Of a DNA stretch of 64,000 nt, positions 45,521 to 59,669 are shown one piece after another; position 1 is the first letter of the stretch; every line of letters starts with the position of its first letter. The notes under the pieces were generated by a model. The model was not told where the DNA came from and made no database searches. It saw only the letters and a list, made by a program, of their open reading frames with translations. Source of the DNA: Virgibacillus necropolis (GTDB lineage: Bacteria; Bacillota; Bacilli; Bacillales; Amphibacillaceae); NCBI RefSeq assembly GCF_002224365.1, contig NZ_CP022437.1:4092001-4156000 (forward strand). Direction: 5' to 3'. A program made the position numbers and the translations under genes.

Positions 45521-45964
45521 TGAATCTGTTACCGTGTTCTCTGACATAAATAAATCAATTCCGGAATTTGCACGTTTTTTACGAAATGAGGGGGATTTAT
45601 GACCTTGAAATGACAGCAGCCTTCCCTTTTCCAGAAGAAATGATGCACGTTTTCAGGCGATTAAACGGAATATATGGAATAGCGCAAGTGCCAACAGAAA
45701 GTGAGTGGATGGGTATATATAACAACGCAGGATTTAATTTAATTAAAACTGTCCTTGAAAATAGTGTAACTAAAGCACTGAACACACAAACTTTGCAAAG
45801 AGATTCTGATGGATCACTTGAGTTTGATCCTTCAGATTCAATTGACTCGTCCATCTATGAGATCTGGGATGAACACCAGCTTCTCACAGAAAAATATGCA
45901 AAGCTGGTGAATTAAAATGTCTATCATGCAACCAAACATGGGTTATGACCCTAAACGAATACAG

Positions 45965-46606
45965 CTACTCCTGACCACCATTCAACGGATAATGCTTTAA
46001 AAAATACACCAATGCTTGTAGCTCAACGGCAAGATCAATATGGTGTACACGGATGTTGTCTGGCACGGTAATCCTCGCAGGTGTAAAGTTCAGTATACCG
46101 GAAACACCAGTTTTAACTAAACGTTCTGTGATACCCTCCGCCTCACCAGATGGAACGGTCAATATGGCAACGTGTACATCGCTCATTTTTTCCTCTAATT
46201 GATCAATATGATAAACAGGAATACCACCGATGTCCGAACCTACCTTACTTGGTTCTGCGTCAAATGCCATCATGATTTTTGTATTATTATTTTTCATAAA
46301 ATTATAGTGAAGAAATGCTGTCCCTAGATTACCAACACCGATTAGTGCAACCCCTGTTAATTCATCTTGATCCAATGTTTTCCTGAAAAATTCTAAGAGA
46401 TATTCAACATTGTAACCGTAACCTTTTTTACCCAATGCACCAAAATAAGAAAAGTCTCTGCGAATTGTAGCAGAATCCACTTTAACTGCTTCGCTTAATT
46501 CTTTTGAAGAAACCCGAGCTTTCCCTTGGTGATGTAAATTATTTATAAAACGGTAATATAGCGGTAAACGCTTGGCTGTAGCCTGCGGAATTTTATGTTG
46601 TACCAA
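45965..46606 (-). CDS. rex: Redox-sensing transcriptional repressor Rex
   Basis: The 213-residue repressor senses the NADH/NAD+ ratio and controls fermentation and anaerobic respiration genes. It has an N-terminal winged helix ([22 protein letters not shown] near residue 38 in two parts, then GKKGYGY), the Rossmann motif GVGNLGTAF near residue 90 and a C-terminal swapping helix. The start is TTG 46606 with GGGGGAG five bases upstream. It follows moaC by 18 bp in the order seen in B. subtilis (ydiG-ydiH). Confidence 0.96.
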   Translation of the reverse strand: MVQHKIPQATAKRLPLYYRFINNLHHQGKARVSSKELSEAVKVDSATIRRDFSYFGALGKKGYGYNVEYLLEFFRKTLDQDELTGVALIGVGNLGTAFLHYNFMKNNNTKIMMAFDAEPSKVGSDIGGIPVYHIDQLEEKMSDVHVAILTVPSGEAEGITERLVKTGVSGILNFTPARITVPDNIRVHHIDLAVELQALVYFLKHYPLNGGQE

Positions 46607-46623
46607 AGTTACTCCCCCTATCT

Positions 46624-47103
46624 TTAGCGCCGATAGTCTCCTGACTTGCCGCCCTTTTTCTCTATTAAATAAGTTTGACCAATAACCATTCCTTTATCTA
46701 GTGCTTTACACATATCGTAAACAGTTAATGCAGTTGCAGAAGCAGCAGTTAGCGCCTCCATTTCAACTCCAGTACTTCCTTTTGTTTTTACAAAAGCTTC
46801 TATAACCAGTTCATAATTAGTAGTAGATAAATGCCAATCAAATGAAATATTAACTCCTTTTATTTGTAAGGGATGACACATCGGAATCAAATCTGATGTC
46901 TTCTTTGCTGCCATAATTCCAGCGACTTGCGCAACCGCAAGTACATCACCTTTTTCAATTCCTTGGTCAACAATTTTTATGTAAATTTCCTTTGTTACGA
47001 ATATGCTTGATCGTGCTGTAGCAGTCCGCTCTGTTTCTATTTTCTCACTAATATCCACCATTTTTGCCCTACCCTGTTGATTAAAGTGGGTGAAATCAGT
47101 CAT
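46624..47103 (-). CDS. moaC: Cyclic pyranopterin monophosphate synthase MoaC
   Basis: This 159-residue enzyme catalyses the second half of the first step of molybdenum-cofactor synthesis. [14 protein letters not shown] near residue 76, [15 protein letters not shown] near residue 109 and [10 protein letters not shown] near residue 129 are the conserved active-site blocks. The start ATG 47103 has GGAGGTGAG upstream; the frame is open for another 57 codons upstream, but that part is repeat A sequence and is not coding. Order moaC-rex matches Bacillus. Confidence 0.95.
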   Translation of the reverse strand: MTDFTHFNQQGRAKMVDISEKIETERTATARSSIFVTKEIYIKIVDQGIEKGDVLAVAQVAGIMAAKKTSDLIPMCHPLQIKGVNISFDWHLSTTNYELVIEAFVKTKGSTGVEMEALTAASATALTVYDMCKALDKGMVIGQTYLIEKKGGKSGDYRR

Positions 47104-47128
47104 GTTCTCACCTCCAATTTTAATTTTG

Positions 47129-47277
47129 TGTTCAAAAAGGAGGATAAAAATGACCGAGAAGTTCGAGGCAGCGTAGCTCCCCGTACCGGAACGTATGCTA
47201 TTAATACGTGAGGAACGGAAAAGCAAGCTAACGAAGAAATTCGATGCGTCATGTTTACCGGACTTTTTGAACAACCT
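47129..47277. repeat. Interspersed repeat family A, short divergent copy
   Basis: Bounded by TGTTCAAAAAG and GACTTTTTGAACAACCT, with inner AATACGTGAGGAACGGAAAA and ACGAAGAAATTCG shared with the longer copies. The GTCGAC-containing left half is missing. It separates moaC and the divergent ydiF gene. Confidence 0.85.
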
Positions 47278-47395
47278 ATTTAACGTTATAGTACATTCTA
47301 GCAGAAAATTTATAATAAGTCGTGACTATTTTCACATTTAAACATTGCTTGATAATTGAGATATGCGATACACTGATAATACTGAGGTGAACGCA

Positions 47396-49315
47396 ATGAT
47401 TATTATGCAGTTAAATGATATCAGTAAGTCATTTGGAGCAGAAAAAATATTATCAAATATAAAGCTTGAAATAAAAGATCAGGATCGAATTGCAATCGTT
47501 GGTAGAAATGGTGCAGGAAAATCAACCTTACTTAAAATAATGGCTGGTGAATTTTCTTATGATGAGGGTGTTATGCACAAACCAAAAGATCTAACAATTG
47601 GTTATCTTTCCCAGCATACTGGTCTTGAATCAGCTAAAACAATTTGGGATGAAATGTTGGATGTTTTTCGTGACCTAATCCAAAAAGAACAAGAGCTCAG
47701 GAAGCTTGAAAAAAATATGGAACAAGCATCTACCTTGTCTGATGATAACTATAACCGGCTTTTACTAGAATACGATACGAAACAACAGGAATTTATTACC
47801 CAAGGTGGATACTCATACGCGTCATCGATAAAGTCTGTACTAAGCGGCCTGCATTTTTACGAGACTGACTACCAAACTTCAATTAGTACATTAAGTGGTG
47901 GTCAGAAAACACGATTGGCATTAGGTAAGTTGTTATTACAAAAGCCTGCTTTACTTATCCTTGACGAACCTACTAACCATTTAGACATTGAAACTCTCGG
48001 GTGGCTTGAAAATTATTTAGCGAGTTATCCAGGCGCCGTTACCATTGTATCCCATGATCGTTACTTTTTAGACAAGACTGTATCCATTGTCTATGAAATC
48101 TCTTATCATAAGGTTAGGAAATACCATGGAACGTACAGTAAATATCTGGAAAAGCGCGCACTTGATTATGAACAAGAAATGAAAGAATTTGAAAAACAAC
48201 AGTCTGAAATAAAACAGCTTGAGGAATTTGTACAAAAAAATATAGTTCGAGCTTCCACAACTAAGCGAGCACAAAGCAGAAGGAAAAAGCTAGAGAAAAT
48301 GGACAAGCTGGACAGGCCTAAGGGTGATGAGTCCTCTGCCAAATTTTCTTTTGATTCAACCAAGCGAAGTGGGAATGATGTGTTAAAAATAAATAACCTA
48401 GCGTTTCGATATAGCGATGGGGATAGATTTTTGTTTGAAAATATGAATCTTACTATAAATCGCGGGGACAGTATCGCACTTGTCGGGCCAAATGGGATTG
48501 GAAAAACAACCTTACTAAAAATGATAACCGGACAATACCAGCCAAGTACTGGTTCCATTCAAATCGGAACGAATGTAGAAATCGGCTATTATGACCAGGA
48601 ACAAACAAACTTAAATCCTGCGAACACTGTTCTACAAGAGCTATGGGACAAATATCCAAATGAGAAAGAAAAAGATATCCGTACCGTTTTGGGTAATTTT
48701 TTATTCTCTGGTGATGATGTTTTAAAGCCTGTACATGCGCTAAGCGGTGGAGAGAAAGCTCGACTATCACTTGCTAAACTGATGATGCTTCATGCCAATT
48801 TCTTAATACTGGATGAACCGACAAATCATTTGGATATTGATAGTAAAGAGGTGTTAGAATCAGCGTTAATCGATTATAACGGTACAATTATATTTGTCTC
48901 ACATGACCGTTATTTTATTAACAAAATTGCTGAACAAGTCGTTGAAATTCAAGCAGATCATGTCACTGGATACTTGGGTGATTATGATTATTACGTTGCT
49001 AAAAAGGAAGAGCAAGCTGAAAGAGAACGACTACAACAAGAACAAATAAAAGTAACACAGGTTGATACTGGAAAATTGAGTTATAAAGAAGAAAAAGCAC
49101 GACAACGTGCGGAACGAAAAGTTCAACGACGGATAGAGGAATTGGAAAATTTAATTGAGGAACGGGAAAATGAACTTGCAGCGCTAGAATTAGAAATGAC
49201 AAAACCCGAAGTTTTTCAAGATCATGAGAAGTCTTTGGCGCTAACAAAGGAAACTAGCACTATTAAACAAACGCTTGAACAACTAATGGAAGAGTGGACC
49301 GAACTGCAAGAGTAA
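47396..49315 (+). CDS. ydiF: ABC-F family ATPase (YdiF-like)
   Basis: A 639-residue cytosolic protein with two ABC domains and no membrane segments. Walker A GRNGAGKSTL near residue 38 and GPNGIGKTTL near 362, signatures LSGGQKTRLALGKLL and LSGGEKARLSLAKLM, and Walker B LDEPTNHLDI in both. The linker is long and charged, and a coiled-coil C-terminal domain follows (KARQRAERKVQRRIEELE near residue 565). ABC-F proteins act on the ribosome E site. I start at ATG 47396 because GAGGTGA lies upstream. Neighbourhood and length fit ydiF of B. subtilis. Confidence 0.94.
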   Translation: MIIMQLNDISKSFGAEKILSNIKLEIKDQDRIAIVGRNGAGKSTLLKIMAGEFSYDEGVMHKPKDLTIGYLSQHTGLESAKTIWDEMLDVFRDLIQKEQELRKLEKNMEQASTLSDDNYNRLLLEYDTKQQEFITQGGYSYASSIKSVLSGLHFYETDYQTSISTLSGGQKTRLALGKLLLQKPALLILDEPTNHLDIETLGWLENYLASYPGAVTIVSHDRYFLDKTVSIVYEISYHKVRKYHGTYSKYLEKRALDYEQEMKEFEKQQSEIKQLEEFVQKNIVRASTTKRAQSRRKKLEKMDKLDRPKGDESSAKFSFDSTKRSGNDVLKINNLAFRYSDGDRFLFENMNLTINRGDSIALVGPNGIGKTTLLKMITGQYQPSTGSIQIGTNVEIGYYDQEQTNLNPANTVLQELWDKYPNEKEKDIRTVLGNFLFSGDDVLKPVHALSGGEKARLSLAKLMMLHANFLILDEPTNHLDIDSKEVLESALIDYNGTIIFVSHDRYFINKIAEQVVEIQADHVTGYLGDYDYYVAKKEEQAERERLQQEQIKVTQVDTGKLSYKEEKARQRAERKVQRRIEELENLIEERENELAALELEMTKPEVFQDHEKSLALTKETSTIKQTLEQLMEEWTELQE

Positions 49316-49382
49316 TTACTTCCTTAGAACGCTCAAAGTATTAATCCACAGTTAGTTGGTTTTAAAAAGTTATTAACAATAG

Positions 49383-49429
49383 AAAACTGATTCGATCCCA
49401 ATCAATTCAGGTTCGAATCAGTTTTTTAG
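49383..49429 (+). terminator. Terminator of ydiF
   Basis: AAAACTGATTCGA pairs with TCGAATCAGTTTT, followed by T residues, 68 bp after the stop. Confidence 0.88.
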
Positions 49430-49433
49430 TGCG

Positions 49434-49633
49434 TGTTCAAAAAGTTGCCAGAAACAAGGTCGACTAAGTACGCAACGTCCTGTTGCAAAGTCGACACTAG
49501 CACGTCCTGTGCGTCGAAGTTCGAGGCGGCGTAGTCTTGAGGAACGGAATGTAGGCTATTCCTACATGAGGACCGGAAAGGCAAGCCAACGAAGAAATTC
49601 GCCGTTTATCATTTGGTGACTTTTTGAACAACC
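49434..49633. repeat. Interspersed repeat family A, intermediate copy
   Basis: Begins TGTTCAAAAAGTTGCCAG and ends ACTTTTTGAACAACCT. It shares the GTCGAC / CGCAACGTCCTGTTGC / CACGTCCTGTGCGTC blocks with the full copies but lacks about 70 bp of the middle. Confidence 0.88.
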
Positions 49634-49653
49634 TTTTTTAGTACTTATTAAGA

Positions 49654-49817
49654 TAATCCACAGAGATATACACAGTCAATACGTGTAATTACTTGTTTTC
49701 AACTTAGTTATACACATTTTCCACAGATAACCACAAGTTTATCCACATTAATTACCCACATCCTATAACTTTATGGAATAAGGTTTTTTATTAAAGTATC
49801 CACAAGTCTGTTGATAA
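49654..49817. promoter_or_regulatory. DnaA-box cluster between ydiF and tsaD
   Basis: One perfect TTATCCACA (49739-49747) and several 9-mers with one mismatch: TAATCCACA 49654, TTATACACA 49708, TTTTCCACA 49717, TTACCCACA 49752, GTATCCACA 49796 and, on the other strand, TTATCAACA at 49817-49809. Two further sites, at 49666 and 49727, have two mismatches. Nearly all face the same way. B. subtilis is known to have DnaA-box clusters outside oriC, one of them, as I recall, at this gcp/ydiF locus. Confidence 0.8.
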
Positions 49818-49819
49818 CT

Positions 49820-50830
49820 TTACTTTAACACCAAAGAAGGATTAGCATTCAAGTCCCATGCTGACCTTTTTCCTTGTTCGAAAGCAATTGTTCCAGCTGC
49901 AGCAATCATCGCGGCATTATCTGTGCATAAGTGAATTGGTGGAATTTGTAACGGAATATCTGTGTTTAAAAAACGTTTGGTAAGCGCATGACGCAGCCCT
50001 TTATTGGCAGCAACACCACCAGCTACAATTACCTGCTTCACATCATACTTCATTGCAGCTTGAAAAGTTTTTTCTGTTAGCACTTCAACGACACTAGCTT
50101 GAAAGCTTGCTGCGATATCTTCAGGATTTAACTTTTCTCTACGTTGTTCTGCATTGTGGATAGTGTTGATAACTGCTGATTTTAATCCACTGAAACTGAA
50201 ATTTAAACTTCCTTCTTCCAACCAAGCGCGTGGAAGTGATACCGACTCAGTTCCTTCAGCTGCAAGTTTGTCGATAAATGGGCCACCCGGATATGGAAGC
50301 TTAAGCATCCGTGCTACCTTGTCATAGGCCTCACCAGCCGCATCATCAAGCGTTTCCCCTATTACTTCATAGTTACCATGTTCACGCATCAAAACGAGCT
50401 CTGTGTGTCCACCTGAAACTACTAAAGCCAACAAAGGAAATTCAAATTCTTTCTCCAGACGATTTGCATAAATATGACCTGCGATATGATGAACCCCAAC
50501 AAGAGGCTTTTGTTTAGCAAATGCTAGTGCCTTTGCCGTGTTTACACCGACAAGCAATGCACCTACTAGGCCTGGCCCTTCTGTAACCGTTATTGCATCA
50601 ATTTGATTCCATGTAACATTTGCTTGATTAAACGCTTCTTCCAATACAATTGTCATTTGTTCTACATGATGCCTTGAGGCAATTTCAGGAACAACCCCAC
50701 CAAACCTTTTATGACTTTCGATTTGGGATGCTACCACATTTGATAAAACCTCTGTTCCATTTTTTAAAATTGCTACAGCGGTTTCATCACAGCTGGTTTC
50801 AATTCCCATGATATATGTATTTTTTTTCAT
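49820..50830 (-). CDS. tsaD: tRNA N6-threonylcarbamoyladenosine synthase subunit TsaD
   Basis: The 336-residue protein transfers the threonylcarbamoyl group to A37 of ANN-decoding tRNAs. The metal-binding HHIAGH is near residue 110, with [13 protein letters not shown] near residue 8, SGGHTELVL near 131 and [10 protein letters not shown] near 265. I start it at ATG 50830, which has GTGGGTG upstream and shares one base with the rimI stop (TAATG); an in-frame start five codons earlier lies inside rimI. All partner genes, tsaB and tsaE, are upstream in the same operon. Confidence 0.96.
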   Translation of the reverse strand: MKKNTYIMGIETSCDETAVAILKNGTEVLSNVVASQIESHKRFGGVVPEIASRHHVEQMTIVLEEAFNQANVTWNQIDAITVTEGPGLVGALLVGVNTAKALAFAKQKPLVGVHHIAGHIYANRLEKEFEFPLLALVVSGGHTELVLMREHGNYEVIGETLDDAAGEAYDKVARMLKLPYPGGPFIDKLAAEGTESVSLPRAWLEEGSLNFSFSGLKSAVINTIHNAEQRREKLNPEDIAASFQASVVEVLTEKTFQAAMKYDVKQVIVAGGVAANKGLRHALTKRFLNTDIPLQIPPIHLCTDNAAMIAAAGTIAFEQGKRSAWDLNANPSLVLK

Positions 50831-51276
50831 TATAAATTCACCCACATGACTAATGCATCCTCTTTATTATCTGTATAATAGTTTTTTCGTAAACCACCAG
50901 GTACAAGTCCAAACTTTCGATACATCCGTTGCGCGATAATGTTGGAAACTCGTACTTCCAGAGATAAACGTTTACTTCCTAATCGCATCGCCTGTTTCAT
51001 CGTAAACAGAAAAAGCTTCTCGCCCAATTTATTACCTCGGTAGCTTGGCATTATAGCTATATTTGTAATTTGAGCATCATCGATGACCACCCATAATCCT
51101 GCATAACCAATTATCTTCTTATCTACTTCTACTACAAAATAATGCGCAAATTGATTTTTTACTACTTCTTGATAAAAGATATCCTCAGACCAGGGTGTCC
51201 CAAAGGATGCCTTTTCTACTTCCACTACTGGATCAATGTCTGTTAGCTCCATTTGCCTAATTACTAAATCAGCCAT
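50830..51276 (-). CDS. rimI: Ribosomal protein alanine N-acetyltransferase RimI
   Basis: A 148-residue GNAT acetyltransferase. The acetyl-CoA site is seen as [13 protein letters not shown] near residue 78, preceded by ITNIAIMP, and the C-terminal part [21 protein letters not shown] is split over helix 4. It acetylates ribosomal protein S18 in other bacteria. It overlaps tsaB by eight bases and tsaD by one, as in other Bacillaceae. Start ATG 51276 has AAGGAAG upstream. Confidence 0.93.
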   Translation of the reverse strand: MADLVIRQMELTDIDPVVEVEKASFGTPWSEDIFYQEVVKNQFAHYFVVEVDKKIIGYAGLWVVIDDAQITNIAIMPSYRGNKLGEKLFLFTMKQAMRLGSKRLSLEVRVSNIIAQRMYRKFGLVPGGLRKNYYTDNKEDALVMWVNL

Positions 51277-51976
51277 TTTTGGTCGCTTCCTTTTGTGCTT
51301 TTAACCAATTTGCTTCTGCTTCAACTAACCGCAAGTAATTAGGTGTTAATGCATGCGTATTGTTCGCTTTTTTACCCTTGCCAGCTAAGGCTAAATGAGA
51401 TGGTTTTGCTATATGGAAATTTGCATCCGGGATAAGAGCATAATCACCCAACTTTTCCTTAATCAGGGATCTATACAATTCTATATCTTGGCTTAAAAAT
51501 AAAATCTGCTTCTTTTCTTTTGCCAAATGATCTAGCCATTCATCCATTTTCATATTAACCTCTTCCTCAACTAGTTCCATCTTATTATGATTCCACTGGT
51601 ATAGTCCTGTATAAACCATCCCACGCCTGGCATCAAAAAATGGACAAATAGCTGATGCGAAAAAGCTGCCTTGATAAGCAAGCACCTCTAAACTTGATAT
51701 ACCTTTAATTGGGATTTCAAGCGACCAAGCCATAGCTTTTGCTGTAGCAAGTCCTATTCTTACACCAGTAAATGACCCTGGTCCCATGGCTACAACTACT
51801 TCATCTAATTCTTCTGGCTTCACCTGGGTATCATTCATTAATTGAACTATAGCTGGCATAAGACGGACGGAATGATTCTTCGTAAGATTCGTCACGACTT
51901 CACCAATTAAAATGTTATCTTTTACGATGGCTACTCCCATGATTTGATTAGAAGTATCGATTGCAAGTACATTCAT
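51269..51976 (-). CDS. tsaB: tRNA threonylcarbamoyladenosine biosynthesis protein TsaB
   Basis: The 235-residue partner of TsaD has the actin-like ATPase fold of the family: LAIDTSNQIMGVAI near residue 4, GPGSFTGVRIGLATAKAMA near residue 66. It lacks the metal-binding histidines of TsaD and acts as scaffold. I start at ATG 51976 because AAGGAG lies nine bases upstream. It overlaps rimI. Confidence 0.94.
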   Translation of the reverse strand: MNVLAIDTSNQIMGVAIVKDNILIGEVVTNLTKNHSVRLMPAIVQLMNDTQVKPEELDEVVVAMGPGSFTGVRIGLATAKAMAWSLEIPIKGISSLEVLAYQGSFFASAICPFFDARRGMVYTGLYQWNHNKMELVEEEVNMKMDEWLDHLAKEKKQILFLSQDIELYRSLIKEKLGDYALIPDANFHIAKPSHLALAGKGKKANNTHALTPNYLRLVEAEANWLKAQKEATKNG

Positions 51977-52016
51977 TTTATGGAGCTCCTTATTCATTTC
52001 TAGATTGTGTATATGA

Positions 52017-52472
52017 CTAACCGATTAAGGATGAGATTATCCAATTAAAGTGACTTCCAACCGGATAAAATTCAATCATACGTTTTTGTTCATCAATATA
52101 GTTAATTTTTATATCTAAACGTTCCCGAGGTAAGTATTCTTTAATAAAATGCGCCCATTCCACAACAGATATACCTTCACCCTCGAAGTATTCAGAAAAA
52201 CCGATATCCTCATCAGAATCCTCTAGCCTATAAACGTCCATATGATAGAGAGGAAGTTCACCTTCATATTCCTTAACGATCGTATATGTCGGGCTATTCA
52301 CAACTCGTTTAACCCCAAGCCCGGTAGCTATTCCTTTTGTAAAAGTGGTTTTACCTGCCCCTAAATCACCTTCAAGAGTGATAACGTCTCCAGGCCTAAG
52401 TAAGTTAGCTAATCTAGTTGCCACTCTTTTAGTCTCTTCTTCTGTATGTGTTTCGATTTGGTGTTCACTCAT
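52017..52472 (-). CDS. tsaE: tRNA threonylcarbamoyladenosine biosynthesis ATPase TsaE
   Basis: A 151-residue ATPase with Walker A GDLGAGKTTFTKGIA near residue 35, conserved SPTYTIVKEYEG near residue 60, HMDVYRLED near residue 77 and EWAHFI near residue 105. It cycles the TsaB-TsaD complex. Start ATG 52472 has TAGGTGA upstream, eight bases after the thiL stop. Confidence 0.96.
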   Translation of the reverse strand: MSEHQIETHTEEETKRVATRLANLLRPGDVITLEGDLGAGKTTFTKGIATGLGVKRVVNSPTYTIVKEYEGELPLYHMDVYRLEDSDEDIGFSEYFEGEGISVVEWAHFIKEYLPRERLDIKINYIDEQKRMIEFYPVGSHFNWIISSLIG

Positions 52473-52480
52473 TCCATCAC

Positions 52481-53443
52481 CTACTTAAAATGGTTATAAC
52501 CATCTTTTTTTAATGGGACTAATTGATTATCTTTATGTAAATAGACATGATTATTTCTATAGTGACTGACATATCCAATTTCCGTCACATGAATTCCTAT
52601 CTCTTTTGCAGTATCTTGAACTAAGTCCCAGTTGTCCTTTGACACGGTTCCGACCAATTCAAAATCCTCACCACCAAAAAGTTTCCACTTTTCTTGGAGT
52701 TCAAGTGGAAATTGCTTATATGATTCGGATGTAGGTAATTTTTCTTCGTAAAGATATAAAGATACGTTTGAAGCCTCTGCAATTTCTGAAGCTTCATTTC
52801 CAATTCCATCACTTATATCGTTTAACGCTACTCGGTCTATTACTTCCAATTGTTGTGCAAATTCTACTTGAGGGATTGGCATACGATGTTTATCAATATA
52901 ATAAAACGCATCACTATACTTACCCGGGTTATTTAAAATGTGGAAGCCAGCCTGTGAATCACCTAGCGTGCCAGTGACAAAAACAATATCGTCTTCCCTT
53001 GCATCACTACGATATCTTGCCTTTTTTTGTGGTACATAACCTATTACAGTAACAGAAATTGACATTTCTTGACCACTAACTGTATCACCACCAATTAGAT
53101 CCATTTTATATCTATCTGACAGTGACCGCATACCTGCAAATAATTCATTTCTTTCTATTGTAGTAGAATGCTTAGGTATAACAATTGAAACAAGATAAAA
53201 AGCTGGTCTGCCTCCCATTGCAGCAATATCACTAATATTAGCAGCTAACACGCGATGGCCAATATGAAAGGGTTTCATCGTTTCTTTTGAAAAGTGTACA
53301 TGTTCAACGAATGTATCAACAGCAATAACAACATCCTCAGATGATTGACGAAAAACAGCTGCATCATCACCAACACCTTTTAATAAAGACGGTTGCCTAT
53401 ATGTATCTTGTTTAATTGATTGAATAAAAGAAAATTCATCCAC
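52481..53443 (-). CDS. thiL: Thiamine-monophosphate kinase ThiL
   Basis: The 320-residue enzyme phosphorylates thiamine monophosphate to the diphosphate cofactor. Family blocks: GVGDDAAVFR near residue 23, DTFVEHVHF near residue 43, NISDIAAMGGRP near residue 69, GGDTVSG near residue 116, ISDGIGNEA near residue 210 and FGGEDFELVGTV near residue 253. It is the first gene after the rrn operon, as in B. subtilis where thiL follows trnE. Confidence 0.95.
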   Translation of the reverse strand: MDEFSFIQSIKQDTYRQPSLLKGVGDDAAVFRQSSEDVVIAVDTFVEHVHFSKETMKPFHIGHRVLAANISDIAAMGGRPAFYLVSIVIPKHSTTIERNELFAGMRSLSDRYKMDLIGGDTVSGQEMSISVTVIGYVPQKKARYRSDAREDDIVFVTGTLGDSQAGFHILNNPGKYSDAFYYIDKHRMPIPQVEFAQQLEVIDRVALNDISDGIGNEASEIAEASNVSLYLYEEKLPTSESYKQFPLELQEKWKLFGGEDFELVGTVSKDNWDLVQDTAKEIGIHVTEIGYVSHYRNNHVYLHKDNQLVPLKKDGYNHFK

Positions 53444-53705
53444 TCTTTTCCACCAGCCTTTACTTCAAAACAAATAATCCTATAGTTATGATAGCAAAAA
53501 CAGAGGTAAAAGGGAAAAATAATAATAAAACTGTATAGATAAGGTGAATTATGTGATGAAGGATGTAACGAGTTCTAACCATTTCGGGTGGTGGAGTCAT
53601 GTGGATGATGGTACATTATAGACTGTAGTAAACCATTTCGGGTTTTGAATATATAAAAACACATATCTTCAGATTATGAAAACATGTGCGTAAATTTTAT
53701 TATAG

Positions 53706-53782
53706 TGGCGGTCCGGACGGGACTCGAACCCGCGACCTCCTGCGTGACAGGCAGGCATTCTAACCAGCTGAACTACCGGACC
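53706..53782 (-). tRNA. tRNA-Asp (GTC)
   Basis: Cloverleaf with acceptor GGTCCGG/CCGGACC, anticodon GTC in CCTGTCACG, T-arm GGGTTCGAGTCCC, and encoded CCA. An identical copy is at 59993-60069. Last gene of the rrn transcript. Confidence 0.97.
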
Positions 53783-53813
53783 AATTCATGTAAGTTTGTT
53801 ATGGGAAATTAAT

Positions 53814-53890
<77 letters not shown>

Positions 53891-53932
53891 ATATAAAGAA
53901 AGTATTAAATTATCATACCCATTTCAGGTATA

Positions 53933-54049
53933 GCCTGGCGGCGTCCTACTCTTGCAAGGACAAAGTCCTAACTACCATCGGCGCTGGAGAGCTTAACTAC
54001 TGTGTTCGGTATGGGAACAGGTGTGACTTCTCCGCTATTACTACCAGAC
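53933..54049 (-). rRNA. rrf: 5S ribosomal RNA
   Basis: About 117 nt with the conserved CCGAACACAG and GCGCCGATGGTAG blocks, and GTCTGG/CCAGGC ends pairing with each other. Ends are given to within a few bases. Confidence 0.95.
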
Positions 54050-54168
54050 CATGCTAAAATTTAAGGACAAGATTCATTATAAGCATTCTTGCATCAAAAT
54101 GCAAGCATCTTTTTAACTTTGTACCCTAAAAACTAAATAAGAGCGCAATAGTGACATCAAGAATTGTT

Positions 54169-57089
<2,921 letters not shown>

Positions 57090-57308
57090 TCTTTATGATT
57101 AAGAACTTACGTTTTTGATGTCGTTGTCTATCTTGCTCTTATTTAGTTTTCAAGGTACAAAAAGAGAGATTCGCATCCCTCAAAACTGAACAAACAACCA
57201 TGTATGCAAGGCCTACCAATGGCAGGTCTTATCGATGACGACAAGCGTCACCGATTTTCCGTTAAACAGTACGGCTTCCACTACGAATAGCTTCCGCTTT
57301 CTGTTTTT

Positions 57309-58880
<1,572 letters not shown>

Positions 58881-58980
58881 AGTTTGAATAAAATCGACAC
58901 CAATCGATTTTATCAATTGTCTTAGCTTTGTTTCGTTACTTACATACTTGGTTGTTTTGTTCAGTTTTCAAGGAGCAAAA

Positions 58981-59054
<74 letters not shown>

Positions 59055-59074
59055 ACCATAATTAGAATGAATAT

Positions 59075-59148
59075 TGGAGCGGGTAGGGGGAATCGAACCC
59101 CCATCATCAGCTTGGAAGGCTGAGGTTTTACCACTAAACTATACCCGC
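59075..59148 (-). tRNA. tRNA-Gly (TCC)
   Basis: Acceptor GCGGGTA/TACCCGC, anticodon TCC in CCTTCCAAG, CCA encoded. Confidence 0.96.
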
Positions 59149-59179
59149 ATATAAAGTTATTAAAAGTTTCTGGTTCCGA

Positions 59180-59256
59180 TGGTCGGGAAGACAGGATTTG
59201 AACCTGCGACCCCATGGTCCCAAACCATGTGCTCTACCAAGCTGAGCTACTTCCCG
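59180..59256 (-). tRNA. tRNA-Pro (TGG)
   Basis: Acceptor CGGGAAG/CTTCCCG, anticodon TGG in TTTGGGACC, CCA encoded. Confidence 0.96.
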
Positions 59257-59265
59257 AGAATATAG

Positions 59266-59339
59266 TGCGCCCGAGAGGACTCGAACCTCTAACCCCTTGA
59301 TTCGTAGTCAAGTACTCTATCCAATTGAGCTACGGGCGC
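59266..59339 (-). tRNA. tRNA-Arg (ACG)
   Basis: Acceptor GCGCCCG/CGGGCGC, anticodon ACG in ACTACGAAT; the A34 is expected to be converted to inosine. CCA not encoded. Confidence 0.96.
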
Positions 59340-59425
59340 TTTTGAAGCGACATTCACTAATATACCATGTTCACAATTTAAATGCAATAGTTTTTTAAAA
59401 AAATAAGAATGTATTTTAAATTGAA

Positions 59426-59509
59426 TGCGGTCGAGAAGACTCGAACTTCCACCGGTTATTCACCGACTAGGCCCTCAACCTAGCGCGTCTGCCATTCCGC
59501 CACGACCGC
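59426..59509 (-). tRNA. tRNA-Leu (GAG)
   Basis: Class II tRNA with a long variable arm; acceptor GCGGTCG/CGACCGC, anticodon GAG in GTTGAGGGC. CCA not encoded. Confidence 0.95.
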
Positions 59510-59565
59510 ATATACCTTCACAAAAACAAAACGCTGTGGAATACACAGCAGTTCGCATGTAAATA

Positions 59566-59647
59566 TGCGGGTGAAGGGAGTCGAACCCCCACGTCATAAG
59601 ACACTAGATCCTAAGTCTAGCGCGTCTGCCAGTTCCGCCACACCCGC
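59566..59647 (-). tRNA. tRNA-Leu (TAG)
   Basis: Class II tRNA with long variable arm; acceptor GCGGGTG/CACCCGC, anticodon TAG in ACTTAGGAT. CCA not encoded. Confidence 0.95.
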
Positions 59648-59669
59648 AAAGAATACAAACAATTCGGGA

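Larger units (their letters stand above)
44429..45915 (+). pseudogene. Class I SAM-dependent methyltransferase, broken by repeat B, an IS remnant and a frameshift
   Basis: Four pieces give one methyltransferase. Codons 1-13 (MDNYNYHDFLAFF, ATG 44429 behind AAAGGATG) are followed by a family B repeat. The frame resumes at VGGAHPGGLALTKAF near 44552, with the SAM site LDAGCGTGQSS, up to FDLTFLV at about 44837. After a 680-bp IS remnant it continues at ESVTVFSDINKSIPEFARFL near 45521, and a one-base insertion in the G run near 45592 shifts the frame into YDLEMTAAFPFPEEM to the stop at 45915. Removing the two insertions restores the reading across both junctions. The gene cannot be functional. 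Confidence 0.88.

Noticed and set aside
47104-47274. 57-codon N-terminal extension of moaC
   Set aside because: It is encoded by repeat A; MoaC family length and GGAGGTGAG support ATG 47103.
53574-53650. Two copies of AACCATTTCGGGT between thiL and tRNA-Asp
   Set aside because: Short, only two copies, no partner structure; too little for a claim.
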